Positions 26,732 to 36,617 of a DNA stretch of 43,762 nt are shown piece by piece (position 1 is the first letter of the stretch; every line of letters begins with the position of its first letter). The stretch covers positions 1 through 43,762 of the forward strand of contig LJZT01000030.1 of the NCBI GenBank assembly GCA_001314905.1, given 5' to 3'. Position numbers and translations under genes: made by a program. The notes below the pieces were generated by a model. The model ran no database searches. It was not told the DNA's origin and saw only the letters and a program-made list of their open reading frames with translations. Origin of the DNA: Phormidium sp. OSCR (GTDB lineage: Bacteria > Cyanobacteriota > Cyanobacteriia > Cyanobacteriales > Geitlerinemataceae).

Positions 26732-29700
26732 TTAATCCTCGTCGTCGCCTCCTTTGGACATGGATTCGTAGGTGGGACGATTGGGGGCGCGACGACTGGA
26801 GACATCGGACATCAGGTCTACTTCGGCGTCAACGCTGTTGCCATCTTCAGCGGTTCCCACTTTATGGACGGCAATGTCCAAGCAGAGGGATTGCAGTTCC
26901 CGCATTAGCACTTTGAAGGATTCTGGGGTTCCCGGACGAGGAATGGCTTTCCCTTTGACGATCGCATTCAAGGCTTCATTCCGTCCCTGCATATCGTCGG
27001 ATTTGACGGTGAGCAGTTCTTGCAGGGTATAGGCGGCCCCAAAGGCTTCGAGGGCCCAAACCTCCATTTCTCCGAACCGCTGTCCCCCTTGTTGGGCTTT
27101 CCCACCCAGGGGCTGCTGGGTGACCAAGGAGTAGGGTCCGGTCGACCGGGCGTGAATCTTGTCATCGACCAGGTGAACCAGTTTGAGCATATAAGCTTTG
27201 CCCACGGTCACCGGCTGGTCAAAGGGTTCGCCACTGCGTCCGTCATAGACCTGAATTTTCCCGGCATTTTGGGGGTTATAGACCCAATCTTTGCCGGTTT
27301 TATCCCGGGCCTGTTGCAGCTTGCGGTTCACGGTTTGCCGCGATTGGTCGGTTCCGTGCATTTCGTCGAAGGGAACCATTTTGAAGCGGGCGTTGAGGTT
27401 ATCGCCGGCCCAGGCCAACATACATTCAAAGATTTGTCCCACGTTCATCCGGGAGGGAACCCCCAGAGGACTCAAGACAATGTCGAGGGGCGTACCGTCG
27501 GGGAGATAGGGCATATCTTCCTGGGGCAGAATCCGGGAAATAATCCCTTTGTTGCCGTGGCGACCGGCCATTTTGTCCCCGACTTGGATTTTCCGTTTTA
27601 GGGCCACATAGACGCGCACCACCATGTTGGCACCGGGGGGCAGTTCGTCACCCTGTTCACGGGTAAACACCCGCACATCGACGACGCGACCTTTTTCCCC
27701 GTTGGGAACCCGCAGGGAGTTATCTCGCACGTCGCGAGCTTTTTCCCCGAAAATAGCCCGTAGGAGTTTCTCTTCGGGGGGTTGGTCGGACTCTCCTTTA
27801 GGGGTGACTTTTCCGACGAGGATTTCCCCAGATTCGACCCAAGCCCCAATGCGAATAATGCCGCTTTCGTCAAGGTGTCGTAATGAATCTTCACCAACGT
27901 TGGGGATTTCGCGGGTAATTTCTTCGGGGCCGAGTTTGGTTTGCCGGGCTTCGATTTCGTATTTCTCGATGTGAATACTGGTGTAAACATCATCGATGAC
28001 CAATCGCTCACTAATGAGAATCGAGTCCTCGTAGTTGTAGCCTTCCCAGGGCATATAGGCCACCAGGATATTTTGCCCCAGGGCCAGTTCCCCGCCTTCG
28101 GTGGCGCTTCCGTCAGCCAAGACTTGTCCGGCTTCGACTTCGTCCCCTTCAAAGACGATGGGGCGCTGGTTGAGACAGGTATCTTGGTTGGAGCGTTGGT
28201 ATTTTTGCAGTTCGTATTCGATAATTTCGGGTAAGCCGTTGCTGTCACTCTCCTCGACGGTGGGCCGCACCAAAATCCGTTCAGAATCGACGTAGGTAAC
28301 GACGCCGGGAGTGCGGCTAACGATGACCATCCCGGAATCTCGGGCGGCTTGGGCCTCAAGTCCCGTGCCCACGAGGGGCCGTTCGGGCCGCAGCAGGGGA
28401 ACGGCTTGACGCTGCATGTTTGACCCCATTAAGGCCCGGTTGGCGTCGTCATGCTCAATGAAGGGAATCAAGGAGGTGGCGACGGAGATAATTTGGACTG
28501 GGGAGACGGCGACAAAGTCCACCTGGTCGGGGGTGGTGGTGGTGAAGTCCTGACGGTAACGGACGGGAACCTGATCCCCTTGGATGTAGCCTTCGGGGTT
28601 GATGGGGATGTCACCGGGGGCGACGCGCAGGTCGTCTTCTTCGTCGGCGGTCATGTAGATGGGGGCGTTCTCCCGCATGACGCGGCCGTTTTCGACGCGG
28701 TAGTAGGGGGTTTCGATGAAGCCGTAGTTGCTGACGCGGGCGTGGGTGGCGAGGGAGCCGATGAGTCCGGCGTTGGGACCTTCGGGGGTCTCGATGGGAC
28801 AGATGCGTCCGTAGTGGGAGGGGTGAATGTCGCGCACGGCGAATCCGGCCCGTTCCCGTGTCAGTCCGCCGGGACCGAGGGCGGAGATACGGCGTTTGTG
28901 GGTCAACTCAGCCAGGGGGTTGGTCTGGTCCATAAACTGGGAGAGTTGGCTGGAGCCGAAGAACTCTTTAATGGCCGCGACGAGGGGTTTGGGGTTGACG
29001 AGGGAGGCTGGGGTGAGGGTGTCGGAGTCGGAGACGGTCATGCGCTCTTTGATAATCCGTTCGAGACGGTTGAGGCCGACGCGGACTTGGTTTTGCAACA
29101 GTTCGCCGACGGAGCGGACGCGACGATTGCCGAGGTGGTCGATGTCGTCGATTTGCCCCATGTCAAATTCGAGGTTGATGAGGTAGTCGACGGCGGCGAG
29201 GATGTCGTCGGAGGTGAGGACGCGGGTGCTGTCGGGGACGTTGAGCCGCAGTTTTTTGTTGAGTTTGTAGCGTCCAACCCGCCCGAGGTCGTAGCGTTTG
29301 GGGTCGAAGAAGCGGGATTCGAGCAGGGACAAGCCGCCGGAGACGGTGGGAGGTTCGCCGGGTCGCAGTTTGCGATAGAGTTCCATGAGGGCGTCTTCTT
29401 CGCTGAATTGCCCTTCTTTTTCGATGGTTTTTTCGAAGAAGTCGTAGTGACGGATGCGATCGCTAATTTCGGCGTCGGAGAGTCCTAGGGCTTTGAGCAG
29501 GACTTGGGCGGAGAGTTTGCGGGTTTTGTCGATGCGCACCCAAACTAGGCCGTTGCGGTCGGTTTCAAATTTGAGCCAGGCGCCTCGGTTGGGGATGAGG
29601 GAGGCGTTGTAGGTACGGCGACCGTTTTTGTCGACGTCGGATTTGTAGTAAACGCCGGGCGATCGCACGATTTGGTTGACGATGACCCGCTCGGCGCCGT

Positions 29701-30061
29701 TAATGATAAAGGTTCCCCGTTCGGTCATCAGGGGCAGGTCGCCGATGAAGACTTCTTGTTCTTTAATTTCGCCGGTTTCTTTGTTAATCAGCCGGGTGGG
29801 GACGTACATCTGTACGGCGTAGCTGCTGTCGCGGCGTTTGGACTCGTCGACGCTATATTTGGGTTCTTTAAGTTTGTAGTTACGACCGATAAAGTGAAGT
29901 TCTAACTTTCCGGTATAGTCGGTAATGGGGGAGAAACTGTTAAGTTCTTCGATTAAGCCTTCTTCGAGGAACCAGCGAAAGCTCGATCGCTGGATGGCGA
30001 CGAGGTCAGGCAGGTGAAAGACGGGGGCGGTGCTGGTGGTGGTCGTTTGTAAGTTAGTCAT
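26732..30061 (-). CDS. rpoB: RNA polymerase beta subunit (RpoB)
   Basis: A 1109-aa beta subunit of the core polymerase. Diagnostic segments include the rifampicin-pocket region [20 protein letters not shown] and [39 protein letters not shown], the catalytic-side [30 protein letters not shown] and the C-terminal [27 protein letters not shown] are also seen. The short beta with few insertions is typical of cyanobacteria. It is the first polymerase gene of the rpoB-rpoC1-rpoC2 operon. It lies 291 bp downstream of tatD, across a spacer with one hairpin and room for its own promoter. Confidence 0.98.
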   Translation of the reverse strand: MTNLQTTTTSTAPVFHLPDLVAIQRSSFRWFLEEGLIEELNSFSPITDYTGKLELHFIGRNYKLKEPKYSVDESKRRDSSYAVQMYVPTRLINKETGEIKEQEVFIGDLPLMTERGTFIINGAERVIVNQIVRSPGVYYKSDVDKNGRRTYNASLIPNRGAWLKFETDRNGLVWVRIDKTRKLSAQVLLKALGLSDAEISDRIRHYDFFEKTIEKEGQFSEEDALMELYRKLRPGEPPTVSGGLSLLESRFFDPKRYDLGRVGRYKLNKKLRLNVPDSTRVLTSDDILAAVDYLINLEFDMGQIDDIDHLGNRRVRSVGELLQNQVRVGLNRLERIIKERMTVSDSDTLTPASLVNPKPLVAAIKEFFGSSQLSQFMDQTNPLAELTHKRRISALGPGGLTRERAGFAVRDIHPSHYGRICPIETPEGPNAGLIGSLATHARVSNYGFIETPYYRVENGRVMRENAPIYMTADEEDDLRVAPGDIPINPEGYIQGDQVPVRYRQDFTTTTPDQVDFVAVSPVQIISVATSLIPFIEHDDANRALMGSNMQRQAVPLLRPERPLVGTGLEAQAARDSGMVIVSRTPGVVTYVDSERILVRPTVEESDSNGLPEIIEYELQKYQRSNQDTCLNQRPIVFEGDEVEAGQVLADGSATEGGELALGQNILVAYMPWEGYNYEDSILISERLVIDDVYTSIHIEKYEIEARQTKLGPEEITREIPNVGEDSLRHLDESGIIRIGAWVESGEILVGKVTPKGESDQPPEEKLLRAIFGEKARDVRDNSLRVPNGEKGRVVDVRVFTREQGDELPPGANMVVRVYVALKRKIQVGDKMAGRHGNKGIISRILPQEDMPYLPDGTPLDIVLSPLGVPSRMNVGQIFECMLAWAGDNLNARFKMVPFDEMHGTDQSRQTVNRKLQQARDKTGKDWVYNPQNAGKIQVYDGRSGEPFDQPVTVGKAYMLKLVHLVDDKIHARSTGPYSLVTQQPLGGKAQQGGQRFGEMEVWALEAFGAAYTLQELLTVKSDDMQGRNEALNAIVKGKAIPRPGTPESFKVLMRELQSLCLDIAVHKVGTAEDGNSVDAEVDLMSDVSSRRAPNRPTYESMSKGGDDED

Positions 30062-30151
30062 TCGTCTTCTTGGTCGGACTGTTGGGATGCGCTAAAGACG
30101 TGGATTCTTGACCCAAGTTTGCCAGGTTAGGCGCGGGGCTACACGGCAAAT

Positions 30152-30176
30152 CGAGGTTTCAGTGTTTGAAACCTCG
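30152..30176. other. Hairpin between tatD and rpoB
   Basis: A perfect 10-bp stem CGAGGTTTCA/TGAAACCTCG with the 5-nt loop GTGTT lies in the tatD-rpoB spacer. There is no U-tract on the minus strand. It could stabilise a processed end or attenuate transcription entering rpoB. The rest of this spacer shows no recognisable gene or clear promoter hexamers. Confidence 0.6.
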
Positions 30177-30352
30177 GTCAATGTTAAAGACAGGCTTGTA
30201 AGCATCGCCTGAGTGAGCCGGTTGTGAGTCGGTCGGGGGTGGGATTCCCACGGACGCTCGCTGGGATGATGGACGATTCGGGTAAAGTCCAGATCTTGGC
30301 ATTCGTTTCGGAGTCTGCGGTTGCGCGGGCGGGGTTGGCGATCGCGAGGAGT

Positions 30353-31141
30353 CTAGACCTCAATAGGTGTTAGACCAAAGCAGGCGATCGCATTGTGCCG
30401 GGTTTGCGCGGCCAGGTCGTCGAAGGACACGCCGCGCAGTTGGGCCAGGGTTTCGGCAACGTAGCGCACGAAGGCGGGTTCGTTGCGTTTGCCCCGTTTG
30501 GGGACGGGGGCGAGAAAGGGACAGTCGGTTTCTATTAGGAGGCGATCGTTGGGAACTAGCTTGGCCGATGCTTGTAAGGTTTGGGCATTTTTAAAGGTGA
30601 CGATACCACTAAAACTAATATAAAACCCCAAATCGAGAAAGGCTTGGGTTTCTTCGGGGGTTCCGGCCCAGCAATGCATCACGCCTCGGGGGTGACCGCC
30701 TAAATCCCGAAATTCCTGTAACTGCTCGACCAGGGCGCTAGCTGCGTCCCGACAGTGGATAATTACGGGAAGATCGAGAGCCTCAGCGATGTCGAGTTGT
30801 CCCCGTAGGGCGGCATATTGCTGGGGGTGGTTGTCGGCTTTAAAAAAATCTAGCCCCGTTTCACCGATCGCCACCACCCGCGTCTCGTCTTGAGCCAAAC
30901 GGGTAATCTCTTGGGCCAGCTCGTCGCTCCAGTCCTGGGCATCGAGGGGATGTAACCCCACGGCTAGGGACATTTCCGGCACTTGGGCCGCGAGGGCCTG
31001 GGTGCGCGAAAATTCCCGAGGATGGACGCACGAATGAACCAAGTGGCTCACTCCGGCGGCTCGCCAGCGATCGCGGACTTGTGCGAAGTCCGCTTCAAAG
31101 CGGTCAAAGTTGACGTGAACGTGGGTGTCAATAAGCGTCAT
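30353..31141 (-). CDS. tatD: TatD-family metal-dependent hydrolase/DNase
   Basis: A 262-aa TIM-barrel metallohydrolase. The first metal ligands are in the N-terminal [22 protein letters not shown] carries the conserved glutamate. The middle histidines are in VIIHCRDA and RGVMHCWAG. The last aspartate is in [22 protein letters not shown]. TatD enzymes are 3'-5' DNases and nucleases of unclear physiological role. The gene lies 32 bp after rpsT, forming the cyanobacterial rpsT-tatD-rpoB order. The start at ATG 31141 matches family length. Confidence 0.95.
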   Translation of the reverse strand: MTLIDTHVHVNFDRFEADFAQVRDRWRAAGVSHLVHSCVHPREFSRTQALAAQVPEMSLAVGLHPLDAQDWSDELAQEITRLAQDETRVVAIGETGLDFFKADNHPQQYAALRGQLDIAEALDLPVIIHCRDAASALVEQLQEFRDLGGHPRGVMHCWAGTPEETQAFLDLGFYISFSGIVTFKNAQTLQASAKLVPNDRLLIETDCPFLAPVPKRGKRNEPAFVRYVAETLAQLRGVSFDDLAAQTRHNAIACFGLTPIEV

Positions 31142-31173
31142 GCGATCGGCTCAATGGTCGTCGGCCGCGTGGG

Positions 31174-31470
31174 TTAGGCTGCGGCGGTGTCTTGTTGCTT
31201 GAGGGCTTTAGCCAGACGGGCTTTCTTGCGAGCGCCGGTGTTGTTGTGTAAGACGCCTCGTTTGACGGCTTTGTCAATTTTGCTATAGGCCAGGTTCATA
31301 TGCTGTTGAACCTCCTCTAAGGCCTCGGGACTTGGGTTACTTTGGTAGGCCTCGACGGCTGCAAAGTATTTCTTCATCAGCGTGCGGATGGCTGATTTGT
31401 AGGATTTATTGCGTAAGCGGTTGCGCTCGTTGACTTGAATGCGTTTGATTGCAGACTTAATGTTTGCCAC
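31174..31470 (-). CDS. rpsT: 30S ribosomal protein S20
   Basis: A 98-aa basic helical protein, the primary 16S rRNA binder bS20. The N-terminus [21 protein letters not shown] and the C-terminal [20 protein letters not shown] are diagnostic. Translation starts at GTG 31470, with AGGGGAG a few bases upstream. A GTG start for rpsT fits the weak-start control known in other bacteria. A TATATT box lies about 80 bp upstream on the minus strand and is a possible -10. The gene is divergent from hisD and leads the tatD-rpo cluster. Confidence 0.97.
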   Translation of the reverse strand: MANIKSAIKRIQVNERNRLRNKSYKSAIRTLMKKYFAAVEAYQSNPSPEALEEVQQHMNLAYSKIDKAVKRGVLHNNTGARKKARLAKALKQQDTAAA

Positions 31471-31720
31471 CGATTAACTCCCCTATGTAGATCAATTCTG
31501 TTTACGTTGACTTTGGCTGTTCTTACCAGACATACTAATATAGCATCTCATTTGTGAGAAGTCGCGCTTTCTGAAAAAATCCGCGCTAAGCTGATAGGGT
31601 AATCAGTTTACGTGAGATCGTTCCCTCTGGCTCCGGGGTGGGCGATCGCGTCTGGGGCAATCCCGGACATCTGGATATCCATTTGGGGCAGACACGCGCG
31701 GAGGCATTCTGTAACATCCC

Positions 31721-33049
31721 ATGCTGCGAATCATCACTCAGCGATCCGAAGCCGAGTCCGAGTTACGGCGAATCATGAACCGCACCCAGTCCGATGGGGT
31801 GCTAGAACAAGAAGCGAGCGTCCGCAAGATTATCGAGACGGTTCGCCAACAGGGGGATGCGGCCCTACTACGCTACACGCAAGAGTTTGACGGTCAATCC
31901 CTCACCCGTGGTCAATTACGAGTGACGGGGTCGGAACTTGATGCGGCTTATCAACAAATTCCCAAACGGCTTTTGGATGCGATTCAACTGGCCGTGAAAC
32001 AGGTTGAGGCTTTCCATCGTCAACGGGTTCCCAAAAGTTGGGTTGATTTTAGCAAGGATGGCGTTGTCCTGGGGAAACGCTATACGCCGGTCGATCGCGC
32101 GGGACTCTATGTTCCCGGTGGTCGCGGTGCTTATCCGAGTACGGCGATTATGAATGCGGTTCCGGCCAAAGTGGCGGGGGTTGAGGGAATTGTCATGGTT
32201 ACGCCACCGGGAAATGATTTACGGATTGATCCGGCGGTGTTGGTGGCGGCCCAGGAAGCGGGAGTGCAAGAGATTTATCGGGTTGGGGGTGCGCAGGCGA
32301 TCGCGGCGTTGGCCTATGGAACCAATACGATCTCGCCGGTGGATGTGATCACCGGGCCAGGAAATATCTATGTCACTCTGGCCAAGAAAATGGTCTTTGG
32401 GACGGTGGGGATTGATTCCCTGGCGGGGCCATCGGAGGTGTTGGTGATTGCTGATCGTCAGGCCGATCCCGCTCATGTGGCGGCGGACTTATTGGCCCAG
32501 GCTGAACATGACCCGATGGCGGCGGCGATTCTGCTGACGCCGGATTCGGCTTTGGCTCGTCAGGTGGTGGCGGAGGTGGAGGCTCAGTTGAGCGAGCATC
32601 CGCGACGGTTGTGGACTGAGAAGGCGATCGCCCATTATGGATTGGTCGTGGTGGTGGATTCTTTGGCCGAAGCGGCTGATCTGTCGAATCAGTTTGCTCC
32701 CGAACACCTGGAACTCGAAATTGCCGACCCCTGGGAGTGGGTGCCGCAGATTCGTCACGCGGGGGCGATTTTCCTGGGCTATTCGACCCCAGAAGCGGTC
32801 GGAGATTACCTGGCCGGGCCGAACCATACCCTACCCACCTCCGGCGCCGCTCGCTACGCCTCAGCCTTGGGTACGGAAACCTTTATGAAGCATTCGAGTC
32901 TGATTGAGTATTCTCCTTCGGCTTTGCAAAACATGAGTGAGGCCATTCAAACGCTCGCTGACGCTGAAGGCTTACATTCTCACCGGGAGTCGGTTCGTCT
33001 GCGAACTCAGTTTAAGAAGCAGACCCCCCCAGATTCCCCGCAGTCGTAA
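31721..33049 (+). CDS. hisD: Histidinol dehydrogenase
   Basis: A 442-aa zinc- and NAD-dependent enzyme that oxidises L-histidinol to L-histidine in two steps, the last reactions of histidine synthesis. Seen motifs are GLYVPGGRGAYPSTAIMNAV, the NAD region ITGPGNIYVTLAKK, and GPSEVLVIADRQADPAHVAADLL. AQAEHDPMAA carries the zinc/catalytic residues. FAPEHLEL and AGPNHTLPTSGAARYASAL complete the set. Length and start (ATG 31721) are normal. No other his genes are nearby, as usual for scattered cyanobacterial histidine genes. The 250-bp divergent spacer to rpsT presumably holds both promoters. Confidence 0.97.
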   Translation: MLRIITQRSEAESELRRIMNRTQSDGVLEQEASVRKIIETVRQQGDAALLRYTQEFDGQSLTRGQLRVTGSELDAAYQQIPKRLLDAIQLAVKQVEAFHRQRVPKSWVDFSKDGVVLGKRYTPVDRAGLYVPGGRGAYPSTAIMNAVPAKVAGVEGIVMVTPPGNDLRIDPAVLVAAQEAGVQEIYRVGGAQAIAALAYGTNTISPVDVITGPGNIYVTLAKKMVFGTVGIDSLAGPSEVLVIADRQADPAHVAADLLAQAEHDPMAAAILLTPDSALARQVVAEVEAQLSEHPRRLWTEKAIAHYGLVVVVDSLAEAADLSNQFAPEHLELEIADPWEWVPQIRHAGAIFLGYSTPEAVGDYLAGPNHTLPTSGAARYASALGTETFMKHSSLIEYSPSALQNMSEAIQTLADAEGLHSHRESVRLRTQFKKQTPPDSPQS

Positions 33050-33167
33050 GCTCACTTCGCCGGGTTTTGTCTGAAATTTTTGTCATACCAGTTAGGACGT
33101 TAATTTAGATTGAAGCTATTGCAATAAAAGGACTTCACTATTTCCAGTCGTTTATTGTCGAGTGTCT

Positions 33168-33845
33168 ATGGTGCGCTATTTCTTCAGGTTGCTTCAACGT
33201 CCATTGCTGACCCTGGCCACTCTGGCGGGATACCTGGCGCTAACCCCAGCGTTGGCCGAGGGACACGAGGAGCTTAGCACCTACGAGGATTATGTCAATC
33301 GCTGTCAGAAGGGGAGCGATCGCGAGGCGGTGGTGGCCTGTGAGAAGGCGTTGGCCTTGCGCCCCGATGATGTCAGGACTTGGACGAATTTGGGGGTACG
33401 CTTGGGGAATCTGGGGGACTATGAGGCGGCGCTGGCGGCTCATAATCGCGCCCTGAGACTGCGTCCGAGGTACGCTCTAGCGTTGCTGAATCGTTGTGCT
33501 GATCAGATTGCTCTAGGGCGCTTTATTGAAGCGGTGTCGTCCTGTGAGAGCGCCTTAGAGGGAGATGGGCGTTGGGGGGAGTTGAGTGGGGCGATCGCTT
33601 GGTATAATCTGGGCCTGGCTCAACAGGGTCTCGATCGCTACCGGGAGTCTCGTGAGGCTCTGATGCAGGCGATCGCCTTAACCCCTGAACACGCCGCCGC
33701 CTGGAATCGTCTCGGCTATGCCTGGGAGCGTCTGGGAGAGTACGATGAGGCCCTAGATGCCTATCGTCGCGCCGTGGAACTGGCCCCGACCACATCGAGG
33801 TATCGTGAGGATCTCAATCTTGTGCAACGGCGGTTGCCGTTTTAG
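33168..33845 (+). CDS. Secreted/periplasmic TPR protein
   Basis: A 225-aa protein. The signal peptide has a basic start and hydrophobic core (LLTLATLAGYLALTPALA), with an AxA cleavage site near residue 31. Four or so TPR units follow: AVVACEKALALRPDDVRTWTN, DYEAALAAHNRALRLRPRYA, IAWYNLGLAQQGLDRYRESR and EYDEALDAYRRAVELAP. TPRs mediate protein-protein contacts, and the partner is unknown. GTG 33162 is an alternative start two codons upstream of the chosen ATG. It stands alone, 112 bp after hisD. Confidence 0.8.
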   Translation: MVRYFFRLLQRPLLTLATLAGYLALTPALAEGHEELSTYEDYVNRCQKGSDREAVVACEKALALRPDDVRTWTNLGVRLGNLGDYEAALAAHNRALRLRPRYALALLNRCADQIALGRFIEAVSSCESALEGDGRWGELSGAIAWYNLGLAQQGLDRYRESREALMQAIALTPEHAAAWNRLGYAWERLGEYDEALDAYRRAVELAPTTSRYREDLNLVQRRLPF

Positions 33846-34101
33846 GGTCGCAGACTGACCGAAAGGCTGGCTCTGAGCGGCTTGGCTAAGGGATGCACCC
33901 GAAAGGTGAACTCGAAATTATAAAGGAAAGCCAAAAAATTCCCCAGCCCCGATAAACCATGCTATGGTAGTTAGAGAGATAGAAGAATTATCGGTCTATA
34001 GTGTTTGTTTTTGGTATTAACTGGTTTTCTCCCGTTTAGTCTGAGCAAGCTTCACTCCGAAATCTCCATCTCTGCACGCTGTTTGATTTTGGAGACCCTC
34101 G

Positions 34102-34371
34102 ATGTCCGTTTACGTTGGAAATCTTTCTTATGAAGTCACCTCTGAGGATTTAAGTGACGTTTTCTCAGAATATGGGACGATCAAACGGATTCACGTCCCG
34201 ACGGACCGTGAAACCGGTCGTATGCGGGGATTTGCATTTGTAGAAATGGAACAGGAATCCGAAGAAGCCGCCGCAATTGAAGCCCTCGATGGGGCAGAAT
34301 GGATGGATCGCGTTATTCGGGTTAACCCTGCTAAACCCCGTACCGACAAACCTCGGTACAACCGCCGTTAG
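34102..34371 (+). CDS. RRM-type RNA-binding protein (cyanobacterial Rbp family)
   Basis: An 89-aa single RRM. RNP2 reads VYVGNLSY at residues 3-10, and RNP1 reads RGFAFVEM near residue 43. The C-terminus is short and basic (RTDKPRYNRR), without the long glycine-rich tail of the cold-induced Rbp type. Cyanobacterial Rbp proteins bind mRNA and affect its localisation and stability. Linkage to rpsU is a known cyanobacterial arrangement, and rpsU follows 266 bp downstream. A leader of over 100 bp precedes the gene. GGAG lies seven bases before the ATG. Confidence 0.93.
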   Translation: MSVYVGNLSYEVTSEDLSDVFSEYGTIKRIHVPTDRETGRMRGFAFVEMEQESEEAAAIEALDGAEWMDRVIRVNPAKPRTDKPRYNRR

Positions 34372-34435
34372 GTTAATTTTAAGTCTTGAGCGGTTGACAT
34401 CGGTGGCGTTGATGGCACGGTATACCGGCACATTG

Positions 34436-34441
34436 TATAAT
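34436..34441 (+). promoter_or_regulatory. Candidate -10 box (TATAAT) for rpsU
   Basis: A perfect TATAAT lies 65 bp after the rbp stop and about 200 bp before rpsU. The sequence 17 bp upstream is not a good -35. The only TTGACA nearby (34394-34399) is too far away. If used, transcription would begin near 34448 and include the leader ORF and terminator described next. Confidence 0.4.
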
Positions 34442-34554
34442 AGCACTGAGTCGTTACACGGCGAATCACATGATCGATGTTGAGCCGTCAAGCCAAGGCT
34501 TCAGTCATTTAAGAGATCGTTTTGTGAGAGAATCTCATAACTCGGAGGACCTAA

Positions 34555-34626
34555 ATGACGAGCCTTCGTAAGAGGAACGGGAAAGTTTCCGAGCCTCTTT
34601 TTTTTCAAACTGTGAACTGTGAGTAG
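34555..34626 (+). CDS. 23-aa leader ORF in front of rpsU
   Basis: ATG 34555 is preceded by CGGAGGACC, a near-perfect Shine-Dalgarno six bases away, better than that of most genes here. The frame encodes 23 residues (MTSLRKRNGKVSEPLFFQTV, then NCE) and ends at TAG 34626, 11 bp before rpsU. Its codons cover the whole terminator hairpin and U-run at 34570-34605, so a translating ribosome would prevent the hairpin from forming. A small 5-bp hairpin (34525-34537) lies just before the Shine-Dalgarno. The peptide has no known homologue that I can name. A regulatory leader is inferred. Confidence 0.45.
   Translation: MTSLRKRNGKVSEPLFFQTVNCE
34570..34605 (+). terminator. Intrinsic terminator or attenuator between rbp and rpsU
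   Basis: AAGAGG (34570-34575) pairs with CCTCTT (34594-34599), and an inner CGG/CCG stem extends it. The run of eight T at 34598-34605 follows directly. It lies 33 bp before rpsU and inside the leader ORF, so it would block rpsU unless conditional or followed by another promoter. Confidence 0.7.
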
Positions 34627-34637
34627 AAGGGAAGTGA

Positions 34638-34838
34638 ATGACTCAAATTATCTTGGGTGATAGTGAACCCATCGAATCCGCATTACGTCGCTTTCGGCGC
34701 AAAGTCTCCCGCGCGGGACTATTTTCGGATATGAAAAAAAATCGGTGTTTTGAGACTCCTGCGGAGAAACATAAACGCAAGGAGATTGCTCGTCACCGTG
34801 AGCGTCGTCGGTTCCGTAATCGTCGGAAATCCTATTAG
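34638..34838 (+). CDS. rpsU: 30S ribosomal protein S21
   Basis: A 66-aa basic protein, bS21, which sits on the 30S platform next to the 16S anti-Shine-Dalgarno. MTQIILGDSEPIESALRRFR, then the arginine-rich KRKEIARHRERRRFRNRRKS, are diagnostic. The Shine-Dalgarno (GAAGGGAAG) is less good than that of the leader ORF just upstream. Because S21 affects anti-Shine-Dalgarno availability, a strong-SD leader is a plausible feedback sensor (inference). A strong terminator follows. Confidence 0.96.
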   Translation: MTQIILGDSEPIESALRRFRRKVSRAGLFSDMKKNRCFETPAEKHKRKEIARHRERRRFRNRRKSY

Positions 34839-34846
34839 GATAGATT

Positions 34847-34881
34847 GGGGGGTAAACTAAGGTTTACTCCCCATTTTTTTT
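34847..34881 (+). terminator. Strong intrinsic terminator of rpsU
   Basis: An 11-bp stem (34847-34857 with 34862-34872, one G-U pair) with a TAAG tetraloop is followed by eight T at 34874-34881. It lies eight bases after the rpsU stop and 15 bp before the convergent gene's stop. Confidence 0.93.
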
Positions 34882-34896
34882 GTGGTCGCTTAGGGG

Positions 34897-35232
34897 TTAA
34901 GACTGGGGTCGTTTGAAATAGCAAGCGGTGGTAGAACGCTCGCTGCGACGACGGTCTGGCGCGTAGAGACAGGTAACCATCTCAAAGCCTGAGTCTCCCA
35001 AATCCTGAATTTGTTGGGTAAAGTTTTCATAGTCGGGGTCGTCTTCTTGGGTGGCGGATACGGAGCGATATTCCCAACGGATGGGTTGTCGGGTTCGGTT
35101 GGAAGGGTTGTCTGGAGGCGAAAATTGTGCGGAGACGGGACGTAATGAGAGTAGCAGTCCAAGAAGACTTAGACATAATACATTGACGACAACGAGCCAA
35201 GACCAACGTTTACGATTAATTTGGCGATTCAT
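34897..35232 (-). CDS. Small exported protein, DUF4177-like
   Basis: A 111-aa protein with a signal peptide (basic NRKRWSW, hydrophobic core, cleavage at VSAQ near residue 36). The mature part has the DUF4177-like pattern: IRWEYRSVS, then FTQQIQDLGDSGFEMVTCLY, and finally TACYFKRP. This is a small alpha/beta domain of unknown function. Two cysteines in the mature part could form a disulfide after export. It converges on rpsU. The glycosyltransferase gene ends 51 bp upstream on the same strand. Confidence 0.7.
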   Translation of the reverse strand: MNRQINRKRWSWLVVVNVLCLSLLGLLLSLRPVSAQFSPPDNPSNRTRQPIRWEYRSVSATQEDDPDYENFTQQIQDLGDSGFEMVTCLYAPDRRRSERSTTACYFKRPQS

Positions 35233-35283
35233 GGAGAGTGTCCCAAAACGATTGCAATGGTTCTGCTAACCCTAGATGATGTG

Positions 35284-36453
35284 TTAGATGATGTGTTGGT
35301 ACTGGTCGATCGCCTGCTGAGCGATCGCCTGCCAACTATAATACTGAGTAGCATAGGTACGAGCATTGTTCCCCCGTCGCTGACAGTCGTCGAGATTGGC
35401 TAACCCATCGAGAAGGCGATCGCGAACCGACTCGACGGAACAATCCGCCACCCAACCCGACTCCGACGCCGCCACCGCATCACAAATCTGGACGCGATCG
35501 GAAATTAACACCGGTGTTCCCACTCCCATAGCTTCAGCGACAGCGATGCCAAAGTTCTCATAATAGGACGGTAGCACAAACAAATCGGCGCGGTGTAGGA
35601 GGGCGGCTTTCTTCTCGCCGCTGACAAAGCCAGTGATGCGAGTTTGTCCGTGAATTGAGGAGTGACCGAGGCGATCGCCAATCCTCTGTTCATAGGCGGG
35701 ATCTTGAGGATTACTCCCGGCTAAGACAAACTGAAACTCAACTCCCTTAGCGGCGACGGCTTCCAAGGCTGGAATGAGCAAATCTAGGCCCTTTTTCGGT
35801 TCCACCCGCGACATAAACAAAACTAAGGGCCGGGTTGCGTCAACTCCCAACTCCTGACAAATCTCTTGCATCCGAGGTGGGGGTTCTGGCGGTGTGACTC
35901 CCAGGGGAATTACCCAATCGTGAGTGTTTACCCCAAAGCGGTGGGAAATTTTGGCTTCTTCGGGGGTAGTGAAATGAATAGCAGCGGCTTGGGCCAGGTT
36001 TTCCCGTTCTAAAACCCTGGCGTAGAGGTCTTTGAGGCGGGATTTTTTGCGTAAATCCGCCGGATCGAGGGTTCCCAAGGGTCGCAACACATAGGGAACC
36101 CCTCGTTGACGACAAATCCAGGCTGAGAGGCTACTAACGGGGGAGAAGAGTGCGTGAATATGGACCAAATCATAGTCCCTGGCGTGGTTCCACAGCCATT
36201 GAAACAGGGGAAGGGAGAATTTATAACGCCGGAAGGGAGAACAGCGACAATAGCGAATCTGGTAGCCATCTTGGGGGATGGCTTGATTGAGGGGAACATC
36301 GAGGGGATCTTGGCCGGAGTCGCCGTTGGAGTCGGTGGTGAGGAGGGTGACATGAACTCCTTGTTCGGCTAAGGCTTGGGAGAAGCCTAAAATCATTTGA
36401 CTCGGGCCGCCATAGACGAGGGAGACGGAGGGGACAATTTGCAGAACGTTCAT
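35284..36453 (-). CDS. GT-B glycosyltransferase family 4
   Basis: A 389-aa retaining glycosyltransferase, likely in exopolysaccharide or glycolipid synthesis. The N-terminal acceptor domain starts MNVLQIVPSVSLVYGGPSQM. The donor domain has RPLVLFMSRVEPKKGLDLLI and the sugar-nucleotide motif LPSYYENFGIAVAEAMGVGTPVL, with the E-x7-E pair. The frame is open to 36606, but the internal ATG 36453 gives the family start. It is divergent from the metallophosphoesterase gene, leaving 164 bp between starts. Confidence 0.92.
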   Translation of the reverse strand: MNVLQIVPSVSLVYGGPSQMILGFSQALAEQGVHVTLLTTDSNGDSGQDPLDVPLNQAIPQDGYQIRYCRCSPFRRYKFSLPLFQWLWNHARDYDLVHIHALFSPVSSLSAWICRQRGVPYVLRPLGTLDPADLRKKSRLKDLYARVLERENLAQAAAIHFTTPEEAKISHRFGVNTHDWVIPLGVTPPEPPPRMQEICQELGVDATRPLVLFMSRVEPKKGLDLLIPALEAVAAKGVEFQFVLAGSNPQDPAYEQRIGDRLGHSSIHGQTRITGFVSGEKKAALLHRADLFVLPSYYENFGIAVAEAMGVGTPVLISDRVQICDAVAASESGWVADCSVESVRDRLLDGLANLDDCQRRGNNARTYATQYYSWQAIAQQAIDQYQHII

Positions 36454-36617
36454 GGCGATCGCCGTCGTGGGAATAGAGAGATGTCCTGTTCTAGGATAGT
36501 GGAAACTCTCCCCAACTGGGGAAGTTAGTGAGTCTGGGATGTTCGAGTCGCTACTATGGGAAGATGAGGTGGATGCGATCGAACCTGAACATCTACTGCT
36601 TCTCACTCTCGTTGGCT

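Noticed and set aside
28451-29488. A 345-codon open frame on the plus strand, antisense to rpoB
   Set aside because: It is the GC-skewed shadow of rpoB codons, with Gly/Val/Asp-rich low-complexity translation and no motif; rpoB on the other strand is certain.
33846-34101. A cold-shock box or riboswitch upstream of the rbp gene
   Set aside because: The leader is long and AT-rich, but I could not align it with a known element; no structure convincing enough to report.
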